Counted from the stretch's first letter, positions 8,240 to 17,752 are shown. The stretch: DNA of 64,000 nt from Kordiimonas laminariae (GCF_023008165.1 NZ_JAKQZA010000007.1:97212-161211), one strand, 5' to 3'. A program made the numbers and translations. Notes: generated by a model not told the origin, from the sequence alone.

Positions 8240-8258
8240 ATTGATAGTAATTATCAAT
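8240..8258. promoter_or_regulatory. Fur-box-like operator upstream of futA
   Basis: ATTGATAGTAATTATCAAT contains the 7-1-7 inverted repeat TGATAGT-A-ATTATCA, one mismatch from the textbook TGATAAT-N-ATTATCA core. It lies about 27 bases before the futA start, between the ATPase stop and futA. Confidence 0.75.
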
Positions 8259-8285
8259 AACAAAATTAATTGTCCAGCCTCTGGA

Positions 8286-9335
8286 TTATTTTTGGTGATG
8301 GAAAACGAAGAATTCCTTCGAAGCAGCAGAGAGACGAACATTATCCCCTACTGAAAGGTTATCTGCGTTTGGAACCGACACTCGAAGTGGAGCAAGGGAT
8401 GGTGCCGCCTCAACCGGCAACAAAAACACCAACCAACTGCTTCCAACAAAGCGAATATCTGCAATACGAAGCGATGCTTCTTCCACCTTTTCTAACTTAA
8501 GGCCACTTGGCCGTACAACGAGCGTACAATTCTTACGTTCAGATGTGTCAGCCTTAGGGCAGCCAATGCTGCCGTAATCCGTGAGGTAACCAGTTTCTGT
8601 GCAAAGCGCGGGAATGGTTTGCGCATTCCCAAACAGCCCAGCCACCGTTGGATCAACCGGGTTTTCATACAGTTCCTTAGGCGTAGCCGCCTGAACAATT
8701 TTCCCGGCATCAAGCACTGCGATCACATCCGCCATTTCCATCGCCTCTGATGGATCATGCGTTACAAGGATTGTGGTTGTCCCACTTTCCTTAAGCGTAC
8801 GGCGCGCAGATTCCCTGAGCGCACGGCGGAGTGTGCTATCAATACTTGCGTATGGTTCATCCATCAACAGAACGCGCGGCTTTGGTGCGAGTGATCTTGC
8901 CAGCGCTACACGTTGTTGCTGCCCACCTGAAAGGGTGTGGGGATACCTGTTTTCAAAATCCGGCAGCCCGATGGACTTCAAGAGGCTTGAAGCAATTGCC
9001 TCTTTTTCCGCTCTGGTCTTTCCCTCAAGACCAAAAGCGATATTCTCCGCAAGGGTCATATGCGGAAACAGTGCATTTTCCTGAAACATTAAACCAACAG
9101 GGCGATCTTCTGGCGCGGGTTCATCCCCCGGTGTTGCCAGTGTTTCACCGTCTACCAAAATCTCACCAGCCTGAAGTGGCTCAAGGCCAGCAGCTAAACG
9201 CAACATAGTACTTTTACCGCCACCTGACGGGCCTAAAAGACAGGTGATTTCACCAGCTTTTGCTTCGAGGTTTACATTCTTCAGAACGGCGTTATCACCG
9301 TAAGCATGAGAAATATTTTGGAAAGTTAAGGTCAT
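8286..9335 (-). CDS. fbpC: Fe(III) ABC transporter ATP-binding protein
   Basis: A 349-residue ABC ATPase of the iron/sulfate/spermidine class. Walker A is GPSGGGKST (35-43), the signature LSGGQQQR (135-142), Walker B VLLMDEP (155-161) and the H-loop LVTHD near 196. An extra C-terminal OB-like regulatory region (from about 240) is usual for FbpC-type subunits. It energises the permease encoded divergently at 9484. There is no obvious Shine-Dalgarno site and no clear Fur box in the 150-base divergent region. Confidence 0.92.
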   Translation of the reverse strand: MTLTFQNISHAYGDNAVLKNVNLEAKAGEITCLLGPSGGGKSTMLRLAAGLEPLQAGEILVDGETLATPGDEPAPEDRPVGLMFQENALFPHMTLAENIAFGLEGKTRAEKEAIASSLLKSIGLPDFENRYPHTLSGGQQQRVALARSLAPKPRVLLMDEPYASIDSTLRRALRESARRTLKESGTTTILVTHDPSEAMEMADVIAVLDAGKIVQAATPKELYENPVDPTVAGLFGNAQTIPALCTETGYLTDYGSIGCPKADTSERKNCTLVVRPSGLKLEKVEEASLRIADIRFVGSSWLVFLLPVEAAPSLAPLRVSVPNADNLSVGDNVRLSAASKEFFVFHHQK

Positions 9336-9483
9336 AAACAGGAAATGCTTTGTCTTTTTACTTGAAATTGAACCCTAATCTAATGAAGAAGATATTCCAA
9401 GCCTGCTTCATAGTGTGAGACGGATTATCACAGGGTATTCATTTCACCAAGAAGATAGGCGCTTTTTAGTTCGGGATTGTTTT

Positions 9484-11115
9484 ATGAAAAAACTCAGTGG
9501 CACAAGTTATGGATGGCAGCTTTCAAGTTTGCTGATTTCCACTCTTATCGCTGTGCCAATGGTGTTTATTATCATAAGCCTGTTTTCCGGTTCTGACCCT
9601 GCATGGACCCACCTGAAGGAAACAATCCTACCAAGCTATATTGGCAACACAGTTCTATTGATGGCACAGGTTGCCCTCTATTCCACCATTATAGGTGTCT
9701 CCACCGCATGGTTAACTGCAGCCACACAGTTCCCGGGTAGGAAATTCTTCTCCTGGGCGCTTATGCTGCCGCTCGCTGCCCCTGCTTATATCGTGGCCTA
9801 TGTGTATACCGACCTGCTTGATTTCAGTGGCCCCGTGCAAACTGCTTTCAGAGCGATCACTGGCTATGAAGCGGGGGATTATATGTTCCCGCAAATTCGG
9901 TCATTAACAGGTGCAGCCCTTATGCTGAGCCTTGTGCTCTATCCTTATGTTTATATGCTGGCGCGAGCTTCCTTTGTTCAGCGATCCGCTACCCTGTTTG
10001 ATGCCGCACGCACGCTGGGCGCCCGTCCACTAAAGGCATTCTTCAAAATCGCTCTACCTGCTGCGCGCCCCGCAATCGCCGCGGGCCTAGCGCTTGTACT
10101 GATGGAAACACTCGCTGATTTTGGCGTGGTGGAATACTTCGGCATCCCCACCTTCTCCACAGGTATTTTCAGAACATGGTTCGCGATGGGGGAGAAAATG
10201 GCAGCCATGAAACTGGCAGCCGTGATGTTCATTATCGTGGCATTCCTTGTTGTGCTTGAGAAATGGAGCCGTAAGGGGACCACGCAAAGCGCCCATGCCC
10301 GTGATGCTGCCATGAACCGCGCACCACTTAAGGGCATGCAAGCCGTTGGTGCTGTTTTAATCTGCGCGCTTCCTGTGCTTCTTGGATGTGTAATTCCGCT
10401 CGCAGTTCTCGGCAATCTAGCCATCACTGTGGGTGACCCAAAACTCGGTTATGATTTCAGCGAATTCACCATTAACAGCATTTCGGTTGCAGGGATGGCC
10501 GTTGGTGTCGCCCTCATTGCGGCACTTATGCTTACGTATGCACAGCGTATTGCACCAACAAAAACAACGACGGGCGCCATTCAAATCTCCACTCTTGGCT
10601 ATGCTCTTCCCGGTGCGATGCTCGCGATCGGCTTACTTGCGCCACTTTCCCAACTTGATCGCTGGTTGGCTGAATTCTTTGAAACCACCTTTGATTGGCG
10701 CTCTGGCCTTTTGCTTACTGGCACAGTGACAACACTGGTATATGCCTATGTAGTACGCTTCCTGACAGTAGCCTACAACACCACCTCAAGCGGACTTGAG
10801 CAGATACCACCGATTTATGATCAAGCGGCACGCAGCCTTGGCGCAAAACCATTCAGACTAGTGAAAGAAATCCATTTCCCCCTAATGCAGCGCTCAGTGG
10901 TAGCAGCAGGTATTTTAATTTTCGTGGATACAATGCGAGAGCTACCGGCAACTCTACTTCTAAGGCCGTTTAATTTTGAAACGCTGGCAACACGAGTTTA
11001 CCGTTTGGCGGGGGATGAACGCTTGGCGGAAGCTTCCACTGCCGCCATCGCGATTGTTTTAATTGGCCTGATCCCGGTACTTACACTGAATAAGCTGACA
11101 GACCGAAAACACTGA
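9484..11115 (+). CDS. fbpB: Fe(III) ABC transporter permease (fused two-half)
   Basis: A 543-residue inner-membrane permease with two homologous halves and about twelve TM segments. Each half carries an EAA-type loop that contacts the ATPase: FDAARTLGARPLKAFFKIAL in the first, and YDQAARSLGAKPFRLVKEIH in the second. The start at ATG 9484 (MKKLSGTSYGW) is preferred to an in-frame ATG-like start at 9415 because the extra residues are charged and precede TM1 without a family match. The locus is split: the permease is divergent from its ATPase, whereas the usual order is binding protein, permease, ATPase in one operon. Confidence 0.92.
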   Translation: MKKLSGTSYGWQLSSLLISTLIAVPMVFIIISLFSGSDPAWTHLKETILPSYIGNTVLLMAQVALYSTIIGVSTAWLTAATQFPGRKFFSWALMLPLAAPAYIVAYVYTDLLDFSGPVQTAFRAITGYEAGDYMFPQIRSLTGAALMLSLVLYPYVYMLARASFVQRSATLFDAARTLGARPLKAFFKIALPAARPAIAAGLALVLMETLADFGVVEYFGIPTFSTGIFRTWFAMGEKMAAMKLAAVMFIIVAFLVVLEKWSRKGTTQSAHARDAAMNRAPLKGMQAVGAVLICALPVLLGCVIPLAVLGNLAITVGDPKLGYDFSEFTINSISVAGMAVGVALIAALMLTYAQRIAPTKTTTGAIQISTLGYALPGAMLAIGLLAPLSQLDRWLAEFFETTFDWRSGLLLTGTVTTLVYAYVVRFLTVAYNTTSSGLEQIPPIYDQAARSLGAKPFRLVKEIHFPLMQRSVVAAGILIFVDTMRELPATLLLRPFNFETLATRVYRLAGDERLAEASTAAIAIVLIGLIPVLTLNKLTDRKH

Positions 11116-11670
11116 TTAGTGGGAAGCCACCACTTTAATCTTCAGCTCAATATTTTTTGAAACCCACGCAGCATCGGCGTCTGACTGCACACCAAGATCG
11201 TAAGCGATACGATCAATCGAATGGCTCGCATTCATTTCGGCAATATTGCCGCTCGTATCCAGCGTAAACGCAAGGGTAAGCGGTAAGGTTTTATCACGGA
11301 TTTGAAGTGTTCCTTCAGCCGTATAAGCATTCCCGCCTGTGTGGGCGAAAGTTACCGCTTCAAAAACAGCTGTTTTAAACGTATCAACCTTGAACCAGTC
11401 CTCACCTTTCAAAGTACCGTCATAAAGGCCGTTGCCTGTTTTCGCTGTTGATGGATCAAAAGTTACTTTCACCTTTGAAGCCGCAAGATTCGAGGCATCA
11501 AAATTGATATCTGCCTGCCATTTTTCAAATACGCCGGTAAATTCATTCCCTGCATGGGTACCGCCAAAACGTACCTCGCTTTTGCTGTGATCCACTTTCC
11601 AATCCGCCGCAAAAGAAGCGCCAGCAATCAATACAGATGCAATGGCACCAATTATAAAGTTTTTTATCAT
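11116..11670 (-). CDS. YceI-family periplasmic lipid-binding protein
   Basis: A 184-residue protein with a signal peptide ending AGASFA and a YceI beta-barrel (ADWKVDHSKSEVRFGGTHAG start, then FTGVFEKWQADINFD and the DWFKVDTFKTAVFE motif). YceI proteins bind polyisoprenoid-like lipids in the periplasm; the physiological role is unclear. It is the last gene of a three-gene operon and overlaps the cytochrome b561 stop by one base. Its stop abuts the convergent fbpB stop. Confidence 0.9.
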   Translation of the reverse strand: MIKNFIIGAIASVLIAGASFAADWKVDHSKSEVRFGGTHAGNEFTGVFEKWQADINFDASNLAASKVKVTFDPSTAKTGNGLYDGTLKGEDWFKVDTFKTAVFEAVTFAHTGGNAYTAEGTLQIRDKTLPLTLAFTLDTSGNIAEMNASHSIDRIAYDLGVQSDADAAWVSKNIELKIKVVASH

Positions 11671-12281
11671 TATTCTTCTTCTCGCTGTACTGGAGTTTTC
11701 AGGAACGGCAGCATGCGCACAAGCGTATTATCTTTTGCAATTACATGATGCTTCAGTGCTGCACCAATATGCAGAACGATAAGTGCGATACCGCCATATG
11801 CAATCACTTCATGCATTTCCTTGAACACACCTTCCCATTCCTGTTTGCCCGCCATATCAAGGCTTGAAAGCGCATGCAGATGCGGTACTTCAAACTGGTT
11901 GAAATACATGGTTGGAAGGCCCCACGGGCTTGCAGAAACCATCAACCACCCCGTTATGGGAAGGCCAATCATCAAGGCATAAAACAGAAAATGAGTGGTG
12001 TGTGCCGCCATACGTTCCCATGCAACCATGCCTGACGGCATTGCTGGCGCCTTATGGGTAAAGCGCCAGATAAGGCGAACAACACTAAGCACCAACACCG
12101 TAAGGCCGATTGATTTATGGATTTGGTAAACCTCAAACGCAGTTGCCTGAGTTTCCTTTTCCTTAATCGCGCCTGTCATCCAGATACCTGCTGCCATCAA
12201 ACCAATAATCGCAAAAGCAATCAACCAGTGCAGAAGGATGGCAACTTTGGTGTAACGCTCTGTATTATTCGCCGCGCTCAT
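11670..12281 (-). CDS. cybB: Cytochrome b561
   Basis: A 203-residue bacterial cytochrome b561 with four TM helices carrying the haem-ligand histidines: H18 in LLHWLIA, one in VYQIHKSIG, one in AHTTHFLFYALMIGLPITGW, and the last pair near EMHEVIAYGGIALIVLHIGAALKHH. It transfers electrons across or within the inner membrane, typically from ubiquinol. It is flanked on both sides in the same operon by YceI proteins, a common pairing suggesting quinone or isoprenoid handling. Spacing is two bases from the upstream yceI and a one-base overlap with the downstream one. Confidence 0.93.
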   Translation of the reverse strand: MSAANNTERYTKVAILLHWLIAFAIIGLMAAGIWMTGAIKEKETQATAFEVYQIHKSIGLTVLVLSVVRLIWRFTHKAPAMPSGMVAWERMAAHTTHFLFYALMIGLPITGWLMVSASPWGLPTMYFNQFEVPHLHALSSLDMAGKQEWEGVFKEMHEVIAYGGIALIVLHIGAALKHHVIAKDNTLVRMLPFLKTPVQREEE

Positions 12282-12283
12282 AA

Positions 12284-12901
12284 TTACTTAGCTTTCTGAA
12301 ATTCAGCGTCGATATTGAAGGTAACTTCATCACCGATGTAAGGCACAAGGTGTGTGAAACCAAATTCAGAACGCTTCAATGTACCTGTTGCGTTAAAACC
12401 AACCGCTGGTACTTTCGCAAATGGATGAGCATCTGTTGCGCCAATAAGCGTTGCATCAAGTGTCATATCTTTTGAAACACCCAGCATTGTTACTGTGCCG
12501 TGGATTTTCGCTGTTTTATCGCCTGTTTTTTCAACAGATTTGGAAACAAACTCAATCTTCGGGAACTTGCTGCTGTTCAAAAATTTAGGATCGTTCGCGA
12601 TTTCACCGTTGAAATCGGTCTCGCCCGGATAATCTGTTTCAACAGATGTCACATCAATCACTGCCTTCACAGATGATTTGCTTACATCATCTACATCAAG
12701 GTTTAGATCAATATCAAACTTAGTAAAACGTGCATTGTAAACTGAGAGGCCCAGGTGGCTGATTTTCCATGTCACGCTCGCATGTGTTGGATCAACTTTA
12801 TAAACACCTGATGGCGCCGCTACATCAGCTGCCATTACAGGCGCAGCGATTGAACCAAGTGCGAGAGATGCACCAATTACAGCCGTTTTTAGTAACTTCA
12901 T
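12284..12901 (-). CDS. YceI-family periplasmic lipid-binding protein
   Basis: A 205-residue YceI protein with signal peptide MKLLKTAVIGASLALGSIAA, then VYKVDPTHASVTWKISHLG, the canonical opening of the barrel, and FPKIEFVSKSVEKTG. It is the first gene of the yceI-cybB-yceI operon, so the promoter lies in the 220 bases upstream (12902-13122), where no other gene is seen. An AGGAGTTTTAT ribosome site precedes the ATG. It is closer to the family consensus than the second copy at 11116. Confidence 0.93.
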   Translation of the reverse strand: MKLLKTAVIGASLALGSIAAPVMAADVAAPSGVYKVDPTHASVTWKISHLGLSVYNARFTKFDIDLNLDVDDVSKSSVKAVIDVTSVETDYPGETDFNGEIANDPKFLNSSKFPKIEFVSKSVEKTGDKTAKIHGTVTMLGVSKDMTLDATLIGATDAHPFAKVPAVGFNATGTLKRSEFGFTHLVPYIGDEVTFNIDAEFQKAK

Positions 12902-13122
12902 TATAAAACTCCTCGTCTGAATGTGTTTTGCATACTCTCACAGTGCGAATTCAATCACGAGAACCTACAAAAAATGTATCAACATTCTGATTTTATTGAC
13001 AAACGACAGGCCCGAATACTCAACACCGACAAACCTGCAAATTTTCACATTACAAACTTAGGGAGATTTTTCTGCTCACAAAAGCGCGATTTTTGCGACA
13101 ATGCGTTCCAAAATTTGGAACA

Positions 13123-13569
13123 CTATTCCTTATTTGAAGAAAAATGTTCTACGAGATAACGATGGATAAGCGCACGTTCTTCTGCTTCCAGTTCTGGCAT
13201 ATTCTGCTTTTCAACCATCCAATTGAGAAGATAATCCCATCGTTCTGGCGTCACACGCTGCTGCATCACAATCGCCAAACTATGGCAAGAAGCACAGTAA
13301 GCAGCCACCTCTTCATACCCTTCTGTGCGCGGTAAACCCCAATAATCATCATTCGGGTCAAACTTGCTACTACGCGCGATCGCAGAACGTTTAATCAAAG
13401 GATCAAGGGCGTTAAAGGTATCTTTGTACTGGATAGAGCCATCATAGACAGCGGCCATAGCTTCCACACGAGTATTCCGGTGCTCTTGCAGCTCCTTATC
13501 TACTTCCGGTATCTCTGCTTCGCTACACGCAGCGAGCATCAATACACTGATTATAACAGCACGCATCAA
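13123..13569 (-). CDS. sorB: c-type cytochrome subunit of sulfite dehydrogenase (lipoprotein)
   Basis: A 148-residue protein with a lipoprotein-type signal (LMLAAC, lipid Cys C15) and one haem-attachment motif, CASCH at 92-96. The distal Met is probably within VEKQNMPEL. It starts five bases after the sulfite oxidase stop and so forms an operon with it. It is the expected electron acceptor from the molybdenum subunit towards the respiratory chain. The pairing supports the SorAB interpretation; the sequence is too short for a stronger family call. Confidence 0.78.
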   Translation of the reverse strand: MMRAVIISVLMLAACSEAEIPEVDKELQEHRNTRVEAMAAVYDGSIQYKDTFNALDPLIKRSAIARSSKFDPNDDYWGLPRTEGYEEVAAYCASCHSLAIVMQQRVTPERWDYLLNWMVEKQNMPELEAEERALIHRYLVEHFSSNKE

Positions 13570-13574
13570 AGCAC

Positions 13575-14834
13575 CTAAACCGCAAATACAGCAACACGGT
13601 GCTGCATGTTATTCAGATATCCTTTAGGGTTCCAGCCAGGCACCACTGAAGGCTGGCTTGTTCCAGTATGATCTGTAGCTCGTGCCCAAACCTCATAATA
13701 TCCAGCCTTCGGGAAGGTAAGCATTGCCTTCCAGTGCTGCCACGCGAATTTATTCACTGGTTTATCCAGTTTCGCTTTTTGCCATGTAGCGCCGAAATCA
13801 ATAGAGACTTCCATCTCAGATACATCACCCTGCCCGGACCATGCATGACCGCGGATTTCAATCTCTTCCCCCAGCTTCACGCGACTACCCGTTACAGGGT
13901 ATGTAACCAGCGATTTCACAGGCATTTCGTGGATGATAACCATATCCTCCTTTGGCACTTCCGTACCCGGGCTAACAGGGTACGCAGGCATACGGTATGC
14001 CGTACCTGTCATCTTCGGACCATCATGGATTTGGTCTCTGATTTGAATACGCTTAAGCCATTTCTGTGAGCATGAGCCCGGCCAACCCGGCACCACTAGA
14101 CGCATCGGAAAACCATTAAGCACAGGAAGCGGTTCACCGTTCATCTCGAACGCAATGATGCTATCTTCTTCTAAGGCTTTAGCAATTGGAACACCTCGCG
14201 AGATTGGCGCTTTCTCAGGATCACCAGACAAGTGCATATCCACACTGTGGTGGGCTGTGTAAACGGCTGTATCTTTAACGCCAGCTTTCTTCAGCACGTC
14301 ACGGAGGCGTACCCCTGTCCACTGAGGGCACCCGATAGCACCTAACGACCACTGGTTACCAGAAGCGCCCGGTTCATAGAACTTACGGCCATTGCCGCCG
14401 CATTCTATCCACAGCTGTTTGGTAACCACTTCAAAATTACGTTTTAGGTCTGCAATCGACAACGTTAGAGGCGTTTCAACTTCACCATCAATAGTGATTG
14501 TCCAACTATCAGCTGGGTGCTCTTCATAATCCGGCACAATACCGTTATTGCGTACAAACAACCTGCTTGCAGGTGTGATAGCATCATCCAACAAATGCGC
14601 TGGTGTTTCCATGTTAATCGGGCGAGCATTGAGCAGCGTGAGACCTTCCTTCTGGACAATAAGCGCTTCATCATCCAACCCAACATCGTCATTCGCATAA
14701 GCGACAGGCAATAGGCCTTTAGGCATGTTCTTCAAAAATGGAATATCTGTGCCAAGCATGAAAGCGGCGGAACCAACGCCCCCCAACAACAGCTTTCTGC
14801 GTGAAATATTCATTGCCGCCTTTTTATCTGCCAT
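13575..14834 (-). CDS. sorA: Sulfite oxidase / sulfite dehydrogenase molybdenum subunit
   Basis: A 419-residue Tat-exported enzyme oxidising sulfite to sulfate. The Tat signal has SRRKLLLGG at 11-19. The oxidoreductase molybdopterin domain contains the molybdenum-ligand Cys C145 in LWIECGGNGR and the typical FYEP, WTGVRLRDVL and GYSTNL-equivalent regions (MRLVVPGWPGSCSQKWLKRI). A C-terminal Mo-co dimerisation domain follows (from about 300, RVKLGEEIEIRGHAWSG, then VSIDFGATWQ). The cytochrome c gene follows. A GGAGGCAAAC ribosome site precedes the ATG. It may serve detoxification of sulfite from organosulfur degradation. Confidence 0.92.
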   Translation of the reverse strand: MADKKAAMNISRRKLLLGGVGSAAFMLGTDIPFLKNMPKGLLPVAYANDDVGLDDEALIVQKEGLTLLNARPINMETPAHLLDDAITPASRLFVRNNGIVPDYEEHPADSWTITIDGEVETPLTLSIADLKRNFEVVTKQLWIECGGNGRKFYEPGASGNQWSLGAIGCPQWTGVRLRDVLKKAGVKDTAVYTAHHSVDMHLSGDPEKAPISRGVPIAKALEEDSIIAFEMNGEPLPVLNGFPMRLVVPGWPGSCSQKWLKRIQIRDQIHDGPKMTGTAYRMPAYPVSPGTEVPKEDMVIIHEMPVKSLVTYPVTGSRVKLGEEIEIRGHAWSGQGDVSEMEVSIDFGATWQKAKLDKPVNKFAWQHWKAMLTFPKAGYYEVWARATDHTGTSQPSVVPGWNPKGYLNNMQHRVAVFAV

Positions 14835-14998
14835 GTTTGCCTCCCAAAACTCGGTAAATTAGTAGCAAGCTCTTACAGAGAAGAATTAAACGCAAGAAGA
14901 AACATAAAAAACAACAGTTTTGTGAAATACTAATACTGTATTTTAGAAATTATTTTTAACTACATTCTATCTAGCGGAAATTATTAGGTTAGAAATGC

Positions 14999-15028
14999 AA
15001 AAAGCCGAGCACCTGAGTGCCCGGCTTT
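14999..15028 (-). terminator. Terminator of the branched-chain dehydrogenase operon
   Basis: AAAGCCGAGCAC pairs with GTGCCCGGCTTT with one mismatch. Read on the minus strand it is followed by T-rich sequence. It lies about 22 bases beyond the lpd stop. The rest of 14835-15050 is A/T-rich leader for the sulfite oxidase gene. Confidence 0.82.
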
Positions 15029-15050
15029 GGAATTTAAGGAGCTCCAGACC

Positions 15051-16442
15051 TTAGATATGTAGAGCGTGTCCAAGGGCTTTAAGCGCTGCTTCCTGGAAAC
15101 CTTCACTTTGTGTTGGGTGCGCATGAATTGTACCTGCCACATCTTCAAGACATGCACCCATTTCAAGGGCAAGTGAGAAGGCCGCTGAAAGTTCAGCAAC
15201 ACCTTTACCCACAGCCTGAATACCAAGCACAAGGTGGTTATCTTTACGCGCAACGATACGAACAAAACCAGTTTCAGCTTCCATTGTCATCGCTCGGCCA
15301 TTAGCTGCGAACGGGAAGACACCGATTTTAGTTTCATAACCCGCAGCTTCCGCTTCTTCAGGTGATAGGCCAGCTGTCACGATTTCAGGGTCTGTGAAAC
15401 AAACGGCTGGGATAGAAACTTTATCGAACGTGCGGTTCATGCCAGAGATGATCTCAGCAACCATTTCACCCTGTGCCATGGCACGGTGGGCCAGCATTGG
15501 CTCGCCTGTTAGGTCACCAATCGCATAAACGCCTGTCATGGATGTTTCGCATTTGTCGTTAATCGCAACAACGCGGCCATTCATGGTTAGATCAAGCTCT
15601 TCAAGACCAAAGCCTTCTGTTTTCGCACGGCGACCAACAGTTACGAGAATTTTACTTGCTTCCAGTGTTTTATCACCATCTGTTGTTTCAACAGTAAGCG
15701 CGGTACCGTCTTCGTTAGCTGCTTTAGCCTTCGTATTCAGAAGCACTTCAATACCAAGGTCTTTAAGGCTCGCCATAATCGGCTTAGAAAGATCAGCATC
15801 ATACTGTGGCAGGATACGCTCAGCAGCTTCAACAACTGTAACTTTCGCACCCATTTTCGCGTATGCTGTACCTAGCTCAAGGCCGATATAACCACCGCCG
15901 ATAACCACCAACTTCTCAGGCACACCATCAAGCGAAAGCGCTTCTGTAGAAGAAATAATATTACCACCAAATGGCAGGCTTGGGATTTCAACAGGCACAC
16001 TACCAGTTGCCAAGATTACATTCTCAGCCTTGATAGTTACGTCGCCCTCATCGGTTGCCACCAAACAAGTTTTACCGTCAACCATCTTGCCCCAGCCTTT
16101 AACAAGCTGTGCTTTGTTCTTTTTAAGAAGGCCAGCAACACCACTGTTCAAGCGCTTTACGATGCTGTCTTTCCATTCAATGGTTTTAGACAAATCAATA
16201 GATGGCGCCCGAACACTGATACCCAGCACATTTTCACCAGTGAAATGCATGGATTTTTCAAATTCATCAGCAGCGTGAATAAGGGCTTTAGACGGAATAC
16301 AGCCAACATTCAGGCATGTACCGCCCGGTGCCTGCCCATCTACAATCACGGTATCAAGACCAAGCTGCCCCGCACGAATAGCAGCAACATAGCCCCCCGG
16401 CCCCGCGCCAAGCACGAGAACTTTACAGTTAATCGTTTTCAT
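15051..16442 (-). CDS. lpdA: Dihydrolipoyl dehydrogenase (E3)
   Basis: A 463-residue flavoenzyme reoxidising dihydrolipoamide of the 2-oxoacid dehydrogenase complex. The FAD fingerprint is GAGPGGYVAA (12-21), the redox disulfide C43/C48 in GGTCLNVGCIPS, the NAD fold GGGYIGLELG near 180, and the C-terminal catalytic His-Glu dyad H442/E447 in HAHPTQSEG. It is the last gene of the bkd operon, two bases after the E2 stop, so this E3 is probably dedicated to branched-chain oxoacid breakdown. The terminator follows. Confidence 0.96.
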   Translation of the reverse strand: MKTINCKVLVLGAGPGGYVAAIRAGQLGLDTVIVDGQAPGGTCLNVGCIPSKALIHAADEFEKSMHFTGENVLGISVRAPSIDLSKTIEWKDSIVKRLNSGVAGLLKKNKAQLVKGWGKMVDGKTCLVATDEGDVTIKAENVILATGSVPVEIPSLPFGGNIISSTEALSLDGVPEKLVVIGGGYIGLELGTAYAKMGAKVTVVEAAERILPQYDADLSKPIMASLKDLGIEVLLNTKAKAANEDGTALTVETTDGDKTLEASKILVTVGRRAKTEGFGLEELDLTMNGRVVAINDKCETSMTGVYAIGDLTGEPMLAHRAMAQGEMVAEIISGMNRTFDKVSIPAVCFTDPEIVTAGLSPEEAEAAGYETKIGVFPFAANGRAMTMEAETGFVRIVARKDNHLVLGIQAVGKGVAELSAAFSLALEMGACLEDVAGTIHAHPTQSEGFQEAALKALGHALHI

Positions 16443-16444
16443 AA

Positions 16445-17752
16445 TTAGCGCTCCATGAAGAGAGTTGCAGGGTTTTCAAGCAGTTGCTTAATACGCTGGA
16501 TAAATTCAGCAGCATCCCAACCATCAATAATGCGGTGATCAAACGATGAAGAAAGGTTCATCATCTTACGCGGTACAAAACCACCATCACGCCATTCAGG
16601 GCGGGTCGCTACTTTGTTCACGCCAACAATCGCAACTTCTGGGCTGTTCATCACAGGTGTAGAAACAATGCCGCCCATCTTACCGAGGCTTGAAAGCGTG
16701 ATTGTTGAGCCTGTCAATTCCTCGCGAGAGATAGAACCATCACGCGCAGCATTTGCAAGGCGTTTTGCCTCGTTCGCAAAATCATTGATTTCCATTGCTT
16801 CACAGTGGTTCAGCACTGGCACCATAAGGCCGCCTGGTGTTTGCGCAGCCATACCAATATGAACACCGCCATATGTGTAAAGCATGTCATTGCCGTCATC
16901 ATAGTGGCTGTTCAGCTTTGGATAATCTTTGATCGCCATAACCATCGCCTTCATGATGAAAGGCAGGATTGTTAGCTTCGGATCATCTTCCTTACGTGTC
17001 GCGTTCATATGCTCACGCAGTTCTTCAAGCGCTGTTACATCAATCTCATCAACATAAGTGATGTGCGGAATACGCTGTTTGGCATCCTGCATACGCTCAG
17101 CAATTTTGCGGCGCAGGCCGATAACTTTTGTCTCTTCAACAGATGTATCAGCACGCTTTGATGAACCACCAACCGGTGCAGAAGCGCCAGAGATATAATC
17201 TTCAAGATCTTCGTGCGTGATACGGCCTACAGGGCCAGTACCAAAAACATACTGTAGTTTCACACCTGCATCAGCGGCACGTTTGCGCACAGCAGGAGAA
17301 GCGATTGGCTTCTCACCTTCCTTGCGTGGTGCGCCAGATGTTGCTTTCTTTGCAGAAGCCACTGGCTTCTTCACAACAGCGGTTTTCTTTGGCGCAGGAG
17401 CTGGAGCCGGCTCAGCTTTCGCTTCAGGCTTTACTTCTTCTTTCGGCGCTTCTTCAGCAGCAGGTGCTGGCGCGTCAGCTTCAGCCGAAATCATCGCTTC
17501 GTTGCCTTCACCTTCCACTTCAAGTGTGATAATCACGGCGCCAACTGGTGTCATATCACCGATTGTGCCAGAGATTTCTTTCACCACACCATCAACCGGG
17601 CTTGGGATTTCAACCGTTGCTTTGTCTGTCATTACAGCAGCGAGAACGTCATCCTCTTTGACAACGTCACCAACGCTTACATTCCATTCTACGATTTCAG
17701 CTTCGGTAATACCTTCACCAACATCTGGCATCTGGATTTTATGCAGTCCCAT
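16445..17752 (-). CDS. bkdB: Branched-chain 2-oxoacid dehydrogenase E2 (dihydrolipoyl transacylase)
   Basis: A 435-residue E2 core protein. It has an N-terminal lipoyl domain with lipoyl-lysine K44 (MTDKATVEIP), an Ala/Pro/Lys/Glu-rich flexible linker (about 90-150), a peripheral-subunit-binding domain (about 151-188, SPAVRKRAADAGV then GRITHEDLEDYI), and a C-terminal catalytic acyltransferase with H406 and D410 in DHRIIDGWD. It transfers the acyl group from E1 to CoA. It overlaps E1beta by one base. The single lipoyl domain and ETDKATVE-type motif match the branched-chain class. Confidence 0.95.
   Translation of the reverse strand: MGLHKIQMPDVGEGITEAEIVEWNVSVGDVVKEDDVLAAVMTDKATVEIPSPVDGVVKEISGTIGDMTPVGAVIITLEVEGEGNEAMISAEADAPAPAAEEAPKEEVKPEAKAEPAPAPAPKKTAVVKKPVASAKKATSGAPRKEGEKPIASPAVRKRAADAGVKLQYVFGTGPVGRITHEDLEDYISGASAPVGGSSKRADTSVEETKVIGLRRKIAERMQDAKQRIPHITYVDEIDVTALEELREHMNATRKEDDPKLTILPFIMKAMVMAIKDYPKLNSHYDDGNDMLYTYGGVHIGMAAQTPGGLMVPVLNHCEAMEINDFANEAKRLANAARDGSISREELTGSTITLSSLGKMGGIVSTPVMNSPEVAIVGVNKVATRPEWRDGGFVPRKMMNLSSSFDHRIIDGWDAAEFIQRIKQLLENPATLFMER

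Noticed and set aside
10087..10427. Minus-strand frames opposite the iron permease gene
   Set aside because: Low-complexity shadows of a membrane-protein coding strand.
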